Below are positions 46,109-55,639 of a stretch of 64,000 nucleotides of DNA, piece by piece. The DNA comes from an uncultured Granulosicoccaceae bacterium (GTDB lineage Bacteria; Pseudomonadota; Gammaproteobacteria; Granulosicoccales; Granulosicoccaceae), in the NCBI GenBank assembly GCA_937957915.1, contig CALGNZ010000046.1:49934-113933 (forward strand), read 5' to 3'. The stretch's first letter is position 1. The number at the start of each line of letters is the position of its first letter. The translations under genes were made by a program, and so were the position numbers. The notes below the pieces were generated by a model. The model saw only the letters and a list, made by a program, of their open reading frames with translations. It ran no database searches and had not been told where the DNA came from.

Positions 46109-46806
46109 TAAGAGGTAAGGCCTGAAGCAATGGTCTGAAGTGTTTTGAGAGGATCCACAGCGCCGGTAATGGACCGCCCTATCACGAGGTAGCTTGCACC
46201 GTTACTAACGGCCTGCTCCGGTGTGGTAACGCGCTTTTGATCGTTCGCATCGTCGCTGGCCAGTCGAATACCGGGTGTAACCTTGATCATTGATGGGAAC
46301 TCTGACGACAACATAGCAGCTTCTCTGGCAGAGCAAACAACGCCGTCCAGACCGGCCTCATTGGTTAGTGCGGCTAGCGCCAGCACTTGCTCATCAACCG
46401 TTCGACTCACCCCCGTTGCTGGTAAATCTGACTGTTCCATACTGGTTAAAACTGTCACTGCGATTAACAGGGGCGCCTGAGCGCCTGGATCGCCGATGGC
46501 TTTGCGCGCGCTCTCCATCATCTTAAGGCCACCGCTGGCATGTACATTAAGCATCCACACACCGAGGTCCGCTGCCATGCTGCAGGCGTTAGCAACAGTG
46601 TTTGGAATATCGTGATACTTCAAATCGAGGAAAACCTCAAAGCCTCGCTTCTGCAACTCCGCTACCACCCCCGGGCCCGTACTGGTGAAGAGTTCGTGGC
46701 CGACCTTCACTCGACACAAGTCCGGTGACAGCTGATCGCAGATTGACAGTGCCTGCTGCATCCCTGGCTTGTCCAGCGCAACGATTATTTTTTTATCATC
46801 AAGCAC
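46108..46806 (-). CDS. pyrF: orotidine 5'-phosphate decarboxylase
   Basis: A 232-residue TIM-barrel enzyme that makes UMP, the last step of pyrimidine synthesis. It begins [18 protein letters not shown] and carries the catalytic [25 protein letters not shown], and [17 protein letters not shown]. The start is GTG at 46806. lapB lies 65 bases upstream on the same strand, the usual lapB-pyrF neighbourhood. Confidence 0.96.
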   Translation of the reverse strand: MLDDKKIIVALDKPGMQQALSICDQLSPDLCRVKVGHELFTSTGPGVVAELQKRGFEVFLDLKYHDIPNTVANACSMAADLGVWMLNVHASGGLKMMESARKAIGDPGAQAPLLIAVTVLTSMEQSDLPATGVSRTVDEQVLALAALTNEAGLDGVVCSAREAAMLSSEFPSMIKVTPGIRLASDDANDQKRVTTPEQAVSNGASYLVIGRSITGAVDPLKTLQTIASGLTS

Positions 46807-46871
46807 GTTTTATCTGCCGCCGATTGGTTTCGGGATGTGGTTTTACGGAACGAGTCGTCGGAGCATGTCAG

Positions 46872-48038
46872 TCATTCGCCTTCGGCGCCGATGATTACCT
46901 TTACTGAGTTCCAGTTTTCACAGCCCGGGCAACGCCATTGAATCTGGTTACAGCGATACCCGCAGCGCTCACAACGATAAACCGGCTTTTCGCCTGTTAC
47001 GCCTCGCAGCATATCTACGATCGACGCTACTTTTTCTTTATCGCGTGACTTGGTCGTGGCGAGCTCACGCTCAGCCCAGTCTCGTAAGCCTTTAAGCGAT
47101 GGTCTGCGCGCTATCTGCTCCACGAAGAAGTCGCTGGCGCTCTTTTCTCCCTCGAGCTCCGCTACTGCATCGCGAGCCAGCTTGATGACCGAGTAGCTGT
47201 TGTGGCGGGATCTGATATAAGTCAGGTGAGCAATAATCGCTTCCTTGTCGCCTGACTCGCGCAATGCATGGAATACGGATTCAGCAATTTCAGGTGCAAA
47301 TTCGGGGTGGTGCGTTTCGATGGTATTGAAGTACTCAAGCGCCCTGTCATAGTTTTTCAGCTCAATCGACTGACGCCCCAGCATTAACAGGGCACGACTA
47401 CAGGTAGATTCACTTTTAAGTGCCTGATTGAGCCAGCGCTCAGACTCGTCAAGCTTGTCTTCCAACTCAAACAAAGCGGCAATCTCACAGCAGTACTGTG
47501 CGATCACTGCATTTTTATCGGCAGTCGCCATGTCACTCTCTCGAGCCAGGTCGATTGCACTTTTCCATTCCTGTTGCTTTTCATACAGCCGCAACAAACC
47601 CGCACGGGCTTCCGGATCATCCGGATACTTATCAACCAGCGGCCGCAGAATAGCTTCTACCCGATCAAGCAATCCCGCACCGGCGTAGTCACGTGATAGC
47701 TCGAGCTTCACCTGACGTGATTGCTCGTCGCTCAGAGTACCGGCGCTCAGCAAATGTTCATGCACGCCAATAGCTCGCGAGTATTCACCACGTCGCCTAA
47801 AGGCATCGCCCAGCGTCAGATAGACCTCCAGAGAATTGCCATCGGCCGCGTACTGATCGAGCAAGGAGACCAGCTCGGCATCTTTCTCAACGCGGTCCTG
47901 ATGGTCAGGCAGTAAGGTAGCCAAATCAGTACCCTTACGGGGACCAAAAAACCCAGAAACTACCGCGCGACTTTTTTCGTAACCGATACACCAGCCTAAG
48001 AATGCGGCAAGAGCAATCAGCCACCAGGGCATATCCAT
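46872..48038 (-). CDS. lapB: lipopolysaccharide assembly protein B (TPR/rubredoxin membrane protein)
   Basis: A 388-residue LapB (YciM): one N-terminal membrane helix (MPWWLIALAAFLGWCIGYEK), then about nine TPR units (LTLGDAFRRRGEYSRAIGVHEHLL, LLRLYEKQQEWKSAIDLA and others) and a C-terminal rubredoxin-type zinc site (YRCERCGYRC ... WRCPGCENW). LapB controls LpxC degradation by FtsH, so lipopolysaccharide supply. I start at ATG 48038, close to the membrane helix; the frame extends 15 codons further. Its usual partner lapA is absent: about 275 bases separate it from ihfB with no membrane-protein frame. Confidence 0.93.
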   Translation of the reverse strand: MDMPWWLIALAAFLGWCIGYEKSRAVVSGFFGPRKGTDLATLLPDHQDRVEKDAELVSLLDQYAADGNSLEVYLTLGDAFRRRGEYSRAIGVHEHLLSAGTLSDEQSRQVKLELSRDYAGAGLLDRVEAILRPLVDKYPDDPEARAGLLRLYEKQQEWKSAIDLARESDMATADKNAVIAQYCCEIAALFELEDKLDESERWLNQALKSESTCSRALLMLGRQSIELKNYDRALEYFNTIETHHPEFAPEIAESVFHALRESGDKEAIIAHLTYIRSRHNSYSVIKLARDAVAELEGEKSASDFFVEQIARRPSLKGLRDWAERELATTKSRDKEKVASIVDMLRGVTGEKPVYRCERCGYRCNQIQWRCPGCENWNSVKVIIGAEGE

Positions 48039-48313
48039 AAAAATTGAAGAAACCAAGTGGGAGCAATCTGAGGATTCTGACAATCTTGCCTGAAGATGTA
48101 CAGAACCAATTCAATTCATAGCCGCTCGGCTAGTTATATTTAGCCGATACACAGGACTGCGCAACGCTGTGCGTCAGCCGGTCAACGACCATGGACGGAT
48201 CAAGCGACGCCTATTGCACCGAATACACAAGAGATTGTGGGCTGAGAACAAAGCGCTGAATACAGCAGACGCGCTCTTTCAGCAAGCTGGAACGATCGAT
48301 GTTGTGAAAGAAG

Positions 48314-48682
48314 CTAGTCGTCTGTTCCGGTCTTTCGATCGTTGTCTTCGATTGATGCAGTGTCGCTGTTTGACGCATCACTTTGGCTCATGCTGGCTGC
48401 AAAACCATCATTAACTCTTTCCCTGAGTTCCTTGCCAGGTTTGAAGTGCGGAACGTACTTGCCACTGAGTGCAACAGCGTCGCCAGACTTTGGATTACGG
48501 CCCATTCGCGGGGGCCTGAAGTGCAAACTGAAACTACCGAATCCCCGAATCTCGATGCGCTCACCGGATGAAAGGGAATTACTCATGCTTTCAAGCAAGC
48601 CCTTAACGGCCAGCTCGACGTCTCTAAGCGCCAGATGAGATTGGTTTTCGGCTAATGCTTCAATCAAATCAGATTTGGTCAT
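48314..48682 (-). CDS. ihfB: integration host factor subunit beta
   Basis: A 122-residue HU/IHF-family DNA-bending protein. The core reads [51 protein letters not shown] and [19 protein letters not shown]-type arm is present. The last 25 residues are an acidic Ser/Asp/Thr tail longer than in E. coli IHF-beta. It lies 86 bases downstream of rpsA on the same strand, as in most gammaproteobacteria. Confidence 0.95.
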   Translation of the reverse strand: MTKSDLIEALAENQSHLALRDVELAVKGLLESMSNSLSSGERIEIRGFGSFSLHFRPPRMGRNPKSGDAVALSGKYVPHFKPGKELRERVNDGFAASMSQSDASNSDTASIEDNDRKTGTDD

Positions 48683-48725
48683 TGGCCCAGAACTCCGGGG
48701 TTATTCGCCATGTTATACCTTAGCA

Positions 48726-48747
48726 GCCGGGATAAATTTATCCCGGC
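48726..48747. promoter_or_regulatory. 22-bp perfect palindrome between rpsA and ihfB
   Basis: GCCGGGATAAATTTATCCCGGC is fully self-complementary. It lies 21 bases after the rpsA stop and 44 bases before the ihfB start. No T-run follows on the minus strand. It could be a weak terminator, an RNA processing hairpin or a dimer's binding site. Confidence 0.55.
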
Positions 48748-48768
48748 ACTCACGAACCAGGGTGGTAG

Positions 48769-50457
48769 CTACGAGTTCTCGTCGCTGTCCATAGACCCCA
48801 TTTGCTCTTTCATCAGATCGCCGAGCGTGGTGGCTGAGGCAGGTGCAGACTGTGCGTAATCGCGCATAGCTTCGCCTTCCTCGTCGTTCTCTTTCGCCTT
48901 AATTGACAGCGAAATTGCTCTGGCCTTTCGATCAATATTAATGAACTTAGCTTCCAGTTCGTCGCCTTCCTTGAGATGCATCTTGAGGTCTTCAACACGA
49001 TCACGCGAGAATTCACTCGCTCTGAGAATGCCTTCGACTCCTTCACCAAGATTGACCATCGCTAATTTTGTATCGACTTCAGTGATAGTGCCTTTAATGA
49101 TAGTGCCCTTCGGGTTGTCTGCAACAAACTGACCGAACGGATCCTGTTCGAGTTGCTTGACACCCAGAGAAATGCGCTCACGCTCAGGATCGACAGCCAA
49201 AACCACTGCCTCGATTTCCTGGCCTTTCTGGAAGTTACGCACTGCATCTTCGCCAGTATCATTCCACGACAGGTCAGACAAATGAATGAGACCGTCAATA
49301 CCACCGTCGAGTCCGATGAAAATACCGAAGTCAGTGATCGACTTGATCTTGCCCGATACTTTGTCAGACTTGTTGAAGTTCTCTGCGAACTCTTCCCAGG
49401 GGTTTTGCTTACACTGCTTCACACCCAGTGAAATTCTGCGACGCTCTTCGTCAATGTCAAGAATCATGACTTCGACTTCATCACCCAACTGCACAACCTT
49501 GTTGGGGTTGACGTTGCGATTGGTCCAGTCCATTTCAGAGACGTGAACCAGGCCTTCAACGCCCTCTTCGATCTCGACGAAACAACCGTAATCAGCAATG
49601 TTGGTAACCTTACCGAAGATACGAGTGTTTTCAGGGTAACGTCGAATCAGATCCATCCACGGATCATCGCCAAGTTGCTTCAGGCCGAGTGATACGCGAT
49701 TGCGCTCGCGATCAAACTTCAGCACCTTGACTTTCATTTCCTGGCCAACTTCAACGACTTCACTTGGATGCTTAACGCGCTTCCAGGCCATATCAGTGAT
49801 ATGCAGCAGTCCGTCGATACCACCGAGATCCAGGAACGCACCGTAGTCGGTCAGGTTTTTGACGATACCCGTCACTTCCTGGCCTTCCTGCAGGCTTTCG
49901 AGCAGTTGCTCGCGCTCAGCACTGTACTCAGACTCAACCACTGCACGACGTGAAACCACCACGTTGTTACGGCGACGATCCAGCTTGATTACCTTGAATT
50001 CAAGTTCCTTGCCTTCAAGGTAACTGGTATCACGAACCGGCCTGACATCGACCAGTGAACCCGGCAAGAACGCCCGGATATCATTAATTTCAACGGTAAA
50101 ACCGCCTTTGACTTTTCCGGTAATAGAACCAGTAACAATTTCTTCCGTTTCCTGAGCTTTCTCAAGCCGCGCCCATGCTCTCGCACGTTTGGCTTTTTCG
50201 CGTGAGAGGCGAGTTTCGCCAAATCCGTCTTCAACGGAGTCAAGTGCAACCTCAACTACCTCACCGACAACGACAGACACAGTGCCTGTCTCATCCATGA
50301 ATTGCTCAACAGGGATAACGCCCTCAGACTTGAGGCCAGCGTTAACCATGACAAAGTCACCGCTAATTTCTATTACTGTGCCGGATAGAATGGCACCTGG
50401 TTTCATTTGGGTTTGGGAGATACTCTCCTCAAACATCTCAGCAAAAGATTCTGACAT
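48769..50457 (-). CDS. rpsA: 30S ribosomal protein S1
   Basis: A 562-residue S1 with six S1 RNA-binding repeats, each starting with a motif such as [61 protein letters not shown] and [19 protein letters not shown]. It begins at ATG 50457 ([11 protein letters not shown]); the frame can be read 12 codons further back but this is not family sequence. S1 recruits mRNA to the 30S subunit. cmk precedes and ihfB follows on the same strand, the standard order. Confidence 0.98.
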   Translation of the reverse strand: MSESFAEMFEESISQTQMKPGAILSGTVIEISGDFVMVNAGLKSEGVIPVEQFMDETGTVSVVVGEVVEVALDSVEDGFGETRLSREKAKRARAWARLEKAQETEEIVTGSITGKVKGGFTVEINDIRAFLPGSLVDVRPVRDTSYLEGKELEFKVIKLDRRRNNVVVSRRAVVESEYSAEREQLLESLQEGQEVTGIVKNLTDYGAFLDLGGIDGLLHITDMAWKRVKHPSEVVEVGQEMKVKVLKFDRERNRVSLGLKQLGDDPWMDLIRRYPENTRIFGKVTNIADYGCFVEIEEGVEGLVHVSEMDWTNRNVNPNKVVQLGDEVEVMILDIDEERRRISLGVKQCKQNPWEEFAENFNKSDKVSGKIKSITDFGIFIGLDGGIDGLIHLSDLSWNDTGEDAVRNFQKGQEIEAVVLAVDPERERISLGVKQLEQDPFGQFVADNPKGTIIKGTITEVDTKLAMVNLGEGVEGILRASEFSRDRVEDLKMHLKEGDELEAKFINIDRKARAISLSIKAKENDEEGEAMRDYAQSAPASATTLGDLMKEQMGSMDSDENS

Positions 50458-50687
50458 TAAATTTCGTGTTCCCGAGGAATATTTACAGTGCACATTGACC
50501 GGACCAGTGCAAGGCTATGAAAAATCGCTGCGATCCGGCGCAGCGGTTTGTCGATCAAACGTCGACGATGTTGAAACAACTACAGCTAACACTCTACGAA
50601 CGACGCCGCGCATGGAACTGCACGCCGCCTGGTCTCACGTGGATAACTAATATGAATACTTGCAGACAAGCACCATCTGGCGAGAAA

Positions 50688-51371
50688 TCATAGTCTATGT
50701 TTTGATAAATCAAGCACTTTTGTGACCACCTGCTCGATGGTTAGTGCGCTTGAATCTATGGTTACCGCGTCTGGCGCTGGCTTGAGTGCCGCTACTGCCC
50801 GATCAGTGTCTCTTCGATCACGTTCGCGAATGTCCTCAAGCAAGCCCTCAATATTAGCTGATATACCCTTTTCAATCAACTGTTTATATCGTCGCTGAGC
50901 ACGAATTTCGGCACTTGCGGTCAAAAATATTTTCAGATTCGCATTGGCGAAAACAACTGTCCCCATATCTCTGCCGTCGGCCACCAGCCCAGGAGGCTGA
51001 CGCCAGCGACGCTGCCGGTCCAGTAAAGCGTCACGCACTGCAGCATGCACCGCTACCCGCGAGGCTCTGTCTCCGACTTCTTCCTGTCGCAACTCACGAC
51101 TGACATCCTGCCCTCCCAGCAACACCCTGGCCTCTCCGCTCTCACCTGTCTCGAACTGCACTGGTACCGTGGCAGCCAGTTGCGCCAGTGCTGCGATGTC
51201 GTCGGCAGCCAAACGGCGATTGATCGACGCAAGAGCCACCGCTCTGTATAGCGATCCACTATCGAGAAAGTGAAAATCCAGCTGCGCGGCTATGCTTCGC
51301 GAGATGGTGCCCTTGCCGGAACCACTGGGTCCGTCAATAGTAATTACAGGCGTAGTTTTATCAGCAGACAT
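50688..51371 (-). CDS. cmk: cytidylate kinase
   Basis: A 227-residue CMP/dCMP kinase. The P-loop is [19 protein letters not shown], followed by the CMP-binding region ([38 protein letters not shown]) and the lid [21 protein letters not shown] start at ATG 51371; the frame continues 13 codons upstream to a TTG, none of these with a clear ribosome site. It lies between aroA and rpsA on the same strand. Confidence 0.94.
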   Translation of the reverse strand: MSADKTTPVITIDGPSGSGKGTISRSIAAQLDFHFLDSGSLYRAVALASINRRLAADDIAALAQLAATVPVQFETGESGEARVLLGGQDVSRELRQEEVGDRASRVAVHAAVRDALLDRQRRWRQPPGLVADGRDMGTVVFANANLKIFLTASAEIRAQRRYKQLIEKGISANIEGLLEDIRERDRRDTDRAVAALKPAPDAVTIDSSALTIEQVVTKVLDLSKHRL

Positions 51372-51440
51372 TGACAGTACGTTTTTCTTACCGGCCATCT
51401 GGATCGCCAACTGGCAGCTGGCGCCGCTGCAGTGATTCCA

Positions 51441-52754
51441 TCACCGTGTTTCTCCGCTAATTTTCAGACCCAACTTTGCACACAGTGAGAAAAACCCCGG
51501 AAATGACGTTTCAACATGATGCGCATCATTAATCGTCACCGGTGCAGAAGCCCGAAGACTGGCAATGCAAAACGACATAGCAATGCGATGATCAAAGTGT
51601 GTTTCAACTGAACCGCCACCAAACGGGCCACCTTTTATTATCATTCCATCAGCCGTTGCAGTTGCGTCGACGCCGAGAGCAAGCAGCCCTGACTCCATTG
51701 CGGCGATGCGGTCGCTTTCCTTGACTCGCAATTCACTTGCGCCAGTAACAACAGTTGTTCCTTCAGCGCAGGCAGCCGCAATAAAAACGATGGGCAGTTC
51801 GTCAATCGCCAGAGGCACCAGATGCTCAGGCACCTCAATCCCTCGTAAACTCGACGACCGCACCTGGATGTCAGCGACCGGTTCATCACCGGCCTGCCTT
51901 TCGTTTAATAACGTGATATTGGCGCCCATCAGCCGCAGGATATCAATGATTCCAGTGCGAGTCGGGTTGACGCCAACGTTGCGCAGCACAATATCAGAAT
52001 CTTCGGCGATGCATGCTGCAACCATCAAAAAAGCGGCCGATGAAATATCTGCTGTTATCTCCAGTTCACAGGCCTGCAGTTGACCACCACCGTCGAGCGT
52101 TATTGTCCGATTGTCAGAGTTAACCGGATAAGCAAAAGTACGTAACATGCGCTCGGTATGATCCCGAGTCACTTCAGGCTCAGTGACGGTTACTTTGCCA
52201 TTAGCATAGAGCCCTGCCAGCAGCACACATGATTTAACCTGCGCGCTGGCCATCGGCAATTGATAATCGATGCCGCGGATAGCAGCTGCCGCCGCAATAT
52301 GCAGAGGCGGCCGGTTATCTTTATCACCGGCAAGCGACGCCCCCATTTCGACAAGCGGGTTTATAATGCGGGCCATCGGCCGGCGAGACAACGACTCGTC
52401 ACCGGTTAGCGTTGAGCTGAACTGCTGCGCCGCCAAAACCCCCGCCAGCAAGCGCATCCCAGTACCCGCGTTGCCCATATACAGCGGCGCCGCTGGCGCA
52501 GTCAAACCATGCATCCCGACACCCTGTATTACCAGCGAGGTATCAGAGGGGCGATCTATTTCAACGCCCATGGCGCGAAAAGCCTCGAGCGTGTTAAGAC
52601 TATCCTCGCCTGCCAAAAAACCACTTACGCGGCTCGTTCCATTGGCCAGTGAAGCAAAAATCACAGCCCGATGCGACTGGGATTTATCACCGGGCACAGT
52701 AGTATCACCAGCTACCCGGCCGCCCGGGCCGCATATCACAATATTCCTGGTCAT
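51441..52754 (-). CDS. aroA: 3-phosphoshikimate 1-carboxyvinyltransferase (EPSP synthase)
   Basis: A 437-residue EPSP synthase that joins shikimate-3-phosphate with PEP. Marks: VPGDKSQSHRAVIFASLANG, LYMGNAGTGMRLLAGVLA, GDESLSRRPMARI, SAQVKSCVLLAGLYA, TRDHTERMLRTF and HFDHRIAMSF. It matches the pseudomonad type (GNSGTSMRLL version), not the E. coli GNAGTAMRPL version. Its ATG directly follows the tyrA TAG, and the two genes are in the same reading frame; in pseudomonads they form one fused protein. Confidence 0.96.
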   Translation of the reverse strand: MTRNIVICGPGGRVAGDTTVPGDKSQSHRAVIFASLANGTSRVSGFLAGEDSLNTLEAFRAMGVEIDRPSDTSLVIQGVGMHGLTAPAAPLYMGNAGTGMRLLAGVLAAQQFSSTLTGDESLSRRPMARIINPLVEMGASLAGDKDNRPPLHIAAAAAIRGIDYQLPMASAQVKSCVLLAGLYANGKVTVTEPEVTRDHTERMLRTFAYPVNSDNRTITLDGGGQLQACELEITADISSAAFLMVAACIAEDSDIVLRNVGVNPTRTGIIDILRLMGANITLLNERQAGDEPVADIQVRSSSLRGIEVPEHLVPLAIDELPIVFIAAACAEGTTVVTGASELRVKESDRIAAMESGLLALGVDATATADGMIIKGGPFGGGSVETHFDHRIAMSFCIASLRASAPVTINDAHHVETSFPGFFSLCAKLGLKISGETR

Positions 52755-53639
52755 CTAGTCATCCCGATTTGCCCTGGCAGAAGCACCAAGAATTTTTGTG
52801 TCACGCGTTTGTTTGGCAATTTCAAAATAATCGTACAGCTTGTCGCCATCCTGTTTGTCGATTGCTTCCACCAGTACATCCAGGCCCTGCTGCAAGTGCC
52901 CAAGCGCTGCCAGTATCGCCGGGCGATTGTGCAAACAGACATCTCTCCACATCACCGGGTCGCTGGAGGCAATACGGGTGAAATCACTAAAACCACCCGC
53001 GGCATAACGCAAGACCTCGTTTTGCTGGTCCATTCGGTACAGCGTTTCAACCAGACAAAAGGCCAGTGCATGCGGCAAGTGACTGGTCGCTGCAAAGATC
53101 TGATCATGGCGATCTGGCGACATTGTCTCCAGGCTCGCTCCGGTCCGACGCCACAACTCCTTTACCTTCTCCAGTGGCACCGCCGCGGTTTCTTCAACCG
53201 GTGTAAATATAACCCGCCTGTCGTGGTATAGCGTCGCAAATGCCGCCTCGACACCGGAGTGTTCGGTGCCGGCGATTGGATGTGCCGGCACAAAGTTGGC
53301 GGGATACTTCAACCCCGCCCTCGCACCATCAATCACGGCCTGTTTAACGCTGCCTGCATCTGTAACGATCGTATCAGGACCGATGCAGTCCCCAAGCTGC
53401 GCCAGCAATGATGCCATCACGCCTACAGGGCTTGCCAGCAAAATGATCTCGCAGCCGTCTACAGCTTCGGCAAGGCTGGTGCTGTACCGATCAACGATTC
53501 CAAGTTCAGCGGCGCGGCGCAAATTGGACTCGCTGCGCCCATGGCCGCTGATCTCCACATCCAACCCGGAGTCACGTAACGCCAGCGCAAAAGAGCCGCC
53601 TATTAATCCGGTACCAATAATGGCAATTTTCTGCGTCAT
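52755..53639 (-). CDS. tyrA: prephenate dehydrogenase
   Basis: A 294-residue NAD-dependent prephenate dehydrogenase giving hydroxyphenylpyruvate for tyrosine. The NAD loop is KIAIIGTGLIGGSFALAL; further marks are ILLASPVGVMASLL, DAGSVKQAVID, FVPAHPIAGTEHSGVEA and SHLPHALAF. There is no chorismate-mutase or ACT domain. Its TAG stop (52755-52757) is followed by the aroA ATG with no base between and in the same frame. The pheA and hisC genes usual upstream are absent. Confidence 0.96.
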   Translation of the reverse strand: MTQKIAIIGTGLIGGSFALALRDSGLDVEISGHGRSESNLRRAAELGIVDRYSTSLAEAVDGCEIILLASPVGVMASLLAQLGDCIGPDTIVTDAGSVKQAVIDGARAGLKYPANFVPAHPIAGTEHSGVEAAFATLYHDRRVIFTPVEETAAVPLEKVKELWRRTGASLETMSPDRHDQIFAATSHLPHALAFCLVETLYRMDQQNEVLRYAAGGFSDFTRIASSDPVMWRDVCLHNRPAILAALGHLQQGLDVLVEAIDKQDGDKLYDYFEIAKQTRDTKILGASARANRDD

Positions 53640-53746
53640 GAAGAACTCGATCTATTGATACAGTGACGAGGTTACACACAGACAACTGCCATTGCATGGA
53701 CCAACTGCAGTCAGAGCGGCACGTTCGAGACGAATACTTATTGATC

Positions 53747-53830
53747 TTTGCACAGCTGTTTGCATGAAACTTTGCATGAATCGTTGCACGGCGCTCTGCA
53801 CAGCTCTTTGCCCAGCTCTTTGCACGGGAG
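53747..53830. repeat. seven-unit 12-bp tandem array in the tyrA-serA gap
   Basis: Seven consecutive 12-base units, each a variant of (T)TTGCACAGCTC, run from 53747 to 53830: TTTGCACAGCTG, TTTGCATGAAAC, TTTGCATGAATC, GTTGCACGGCGC, TCTGCACAGCTC, TTTGCCCAGCTC, TTTGCACGGGAG. Because 12 is a multiple of three, both strands show open frames with a four-residue period (Cys every fourth residue on +, AVQR-like on -), but these have no start or family support. Confidence 0.75.
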
Positions 53831-53899
53831 CAAACCCTCTGTATGAATCAGCGTCAGGCCCGAAATCATCATCTGTAACCATGTCCGGGCTTGCCTGAT

Positions 53900-55066
53900 T
53901 TAAATTTGTCGAGCCTTGAGCAGACCTTCAATGCCTTTGATTGCACTCATGGTTTGCTCGTCCACTTGCTGATGGGTATCAATCAGTGTGCACGCCACAT
54001 CTCCACGCGACTCGTTAATCATATGCTCAATATTAACGGAAGACTTACCCAACTGGTGTGAGATTTGTCCGACCATGTCCGGCACGTTACGGTGAATCAT
54101 CGCCAGGCGGTGATCGCTCTTTCGGCTTAACTCAACGTTAGGAAAGTTCACAGAGTTGCGAATGTTACCGTGCTCCAGAAACTCCTGAAGTTGGTCCGCA
54201 ACCATAATGGCACAATTTTCTTCCGCTTCGGCGGTAGAGGCACCAAGGTGAGGGAGCGTTATTACCCGCTCATGCTCAATGGTTTCACGCGTTGGAAAAT
54301 CGGTGATATAGGTTTTGATTTTACCGCTATCGAGGCCCTTCAATATTGCCTCGTCGTCTACTACACCGGAGCGGGCAAAATTAAGTACCACAGAGTTCTC
54401 CTGCATGGAGTGCAGACGCTGTTCATTGATCATATTACGGGTCGCATCAATCAATGGCACATGGAAGGTGACAAACTCACTGCGTGACAGCAGATCATCA
54501 ACACTGTTGGCTTTTTCCACGCCGGCACTGAGCTTCCATGCATTGGCAACGGTGACCGCCGGATCGTAACCAATAACATTCATACCCAGTGCCGCTGCAG
54601 TGTTAGCAACTTCAACACCGATGGCACCAAGGCCGATTACTCCAAGTGTGCGGCTGGGCAGCTCACGACCAACAAATTTCTTTTTGCCATCTTCCACCTG
54701 TTGATCCAGCGCTTCGCCAACTGCACTCAACTGATCGGTATAACTGAATGCATGGTGCAGGTTGCGTTCGCACAAAAACAGGCTGCCGATAACAAGCTCT
54801 TTGACGGCATTGGCGTTCGCACCTGGCGCATTAAATACCGGAACTCCAAGCTTGGATAGCCGCTCCACAGGAATGTTATTAACGCCGGCGCCAGCTCGCC
54901 CAACCGCCTTCAAATTCGCGTCAAACTCCATATCATGCAGCTTTTGCGAGCGCAGCATAATCGCATCAGGGCTGGATATCTCAGACCCCAGTTCGTATTT
55001 GCCTGCTGGAAAGCGCTCCAGCCCTTTTTCCGAAAGGTTATTTATTTTCAGTATTTTGTAAGTCAC
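53900..55066 (-). CDS. serA: D-3-phosphoglycerate dehydrogenase
   Basis: A 388-residue SerA, the first enzyme of serine synthesis. The substrate part includes AVGRAGAGVNNIPVERL, the NAD loop is TLGVIGLGAIGVEVANTAAALG, and the catalytic His is in TLPHLGASTAEAEENCA. A C-terminal ACT-like region (HRNVPDMVGQISHQLGKSSVNIEHMINESRG) closes the protein without the extra regulatory domain of longer forms. Start GTG 55066, with AAGGAT 7 bases upstream. It takes the place where serC-pheA-hisC lie in pseudomonads. Confidence 0.95.
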   Translation of the reverse strand: MTYKILKINNLSEKGLERFPAGKYELGSEISSPDAIMLRSQKLHDMEFDANLKAVGRAGAGVNNIPVERLSKLGVPVFNAPGANANAVKELVIGSLFLCERNLHHAFSYTDQLSAVGEALDQQVEDGKKKFVGRELPSRTLGVIGLGAIGVEVANTAAALGMNVIGYDPAVTVANAWKLSAGVEKANSVDDLLSRSEFVTFHVPLIDATRNMINEQRLHSMQENSVVLNFARSGVVDDEAILKGLDSGKIKTYITDFPTRETIEHERVITLPHLGASTAEAEENCAIMVADQLQEFLEHGNIRNSVNFPNVELSRKSDHRLAMIHRNVPDMVGQISHQLGKSSVNIEHMINESRGDVACTLIDTHQQVDEQTMSAIKGIEGLLKARQI

Positions 55067-55639
55067 TGAGTGATCCTTGTAACAGCAATGTTATTGAGCT
55101 GTGTGATTTTCAGATAGCGATTAGCGAGCTTTTGGCTCTTGCAATCGACGAGGGTAATTAAAGAGGCGGGCAACAGAGTTAGAGCAGGTGCAATGTCACC
55201 GATTAATCAGGCTTGTCGACAATCCTGCCCGACAAGCCCGTATCGACATGACCAGATCTGAAAAAGACCTTGCCGATGTAATAGCGAGGGTGCAGAACGA
55301 AGACATTAAGCTGGAAGTCGACAGGGATGGTGAGCCCCCGATCAAGGCAGATACCGCAGACAAACAGACAGAGGCAAAACGCTCTGACGCTGGTATCGAG
55401 ACCGGCATTGCAGCCCTGGCTGTGTTTGAGGCGACCGGCTCAAAGGAAAAAGACGGCCATTCAGGCTGTAGCCTATCTATCGGAACAACAGTGTGGTGAC
55501 ACACAGTGTTTATCATGTTGGGGAGACCTGTATTCCTGTAAAAACGTTCAGGCAATCCAGCTATTATTCACCTGCTCAGAGCGCGCGCACGATGGATGAC
55601 TATAGTCACCAACCAGCTTGCGCTCGCAAGGTGCACTAG
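55067..55639. other. 573-base gap between gyrA and serA
   Basis: Both neighbours read leftward. A perfect 9-bp hairpin (GGCTTGTCG, 55210-55218, with CGACAAGCC, 55230-55238; 11-base loop) lies about 145 bases before the serA start, with no T-run after it. The palindromic CTTGCG-CT-CGCAAG just past the gyrA stop is another short stem. The gap also holds the low-confidence rightward frame listed separately. Confidence 0.4.
55248..55499 (+). CDS. possible small hydrophilic protein (uncertain)
   Basis: A rightward frame of 83 codons from ATG 55248 (it reaches back to 55188). The predicted product is polar and rich in Asp, Glu, Lys and Ala (TRSEKDLADVIARVQNEDIK), a composition more like a true protein than most chance frames, but there is no recognisable domain, ribosome site or neighbour context, and it is antisense to the leftward neighbours. 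It may be a remnant or chance. Confidence 0.2.
   Translation: MTRSEKDLADVIARVQNEDIKLEVDRDGEPPIKADTADKQTEAKRSDAGIETGIAALAVFEATGSKEKDGHSGCSLSIGTTVW

Noticed and set aside
48169..48414. Rightward frame across the lapB-ihfB gap
   Set aside because: It runs antisense into ihfB, has no membrane or domain features and is not lapA.
51441..52754. Glyphosate-tolerant EPSP synthase because of Leu after NAGTGMR
   Set aside because: The change is shared with ordinary pseudomonad-type AroA and cannot be read as tolerance from sequence alone.
53652..53898. Open frames on both strands across the 12-bp array, with Cys or AVQR every four residues
   Set aside because: The pattern is produced by the repeat period alone; there is no ribosome site, family or neighbour support for either frame.
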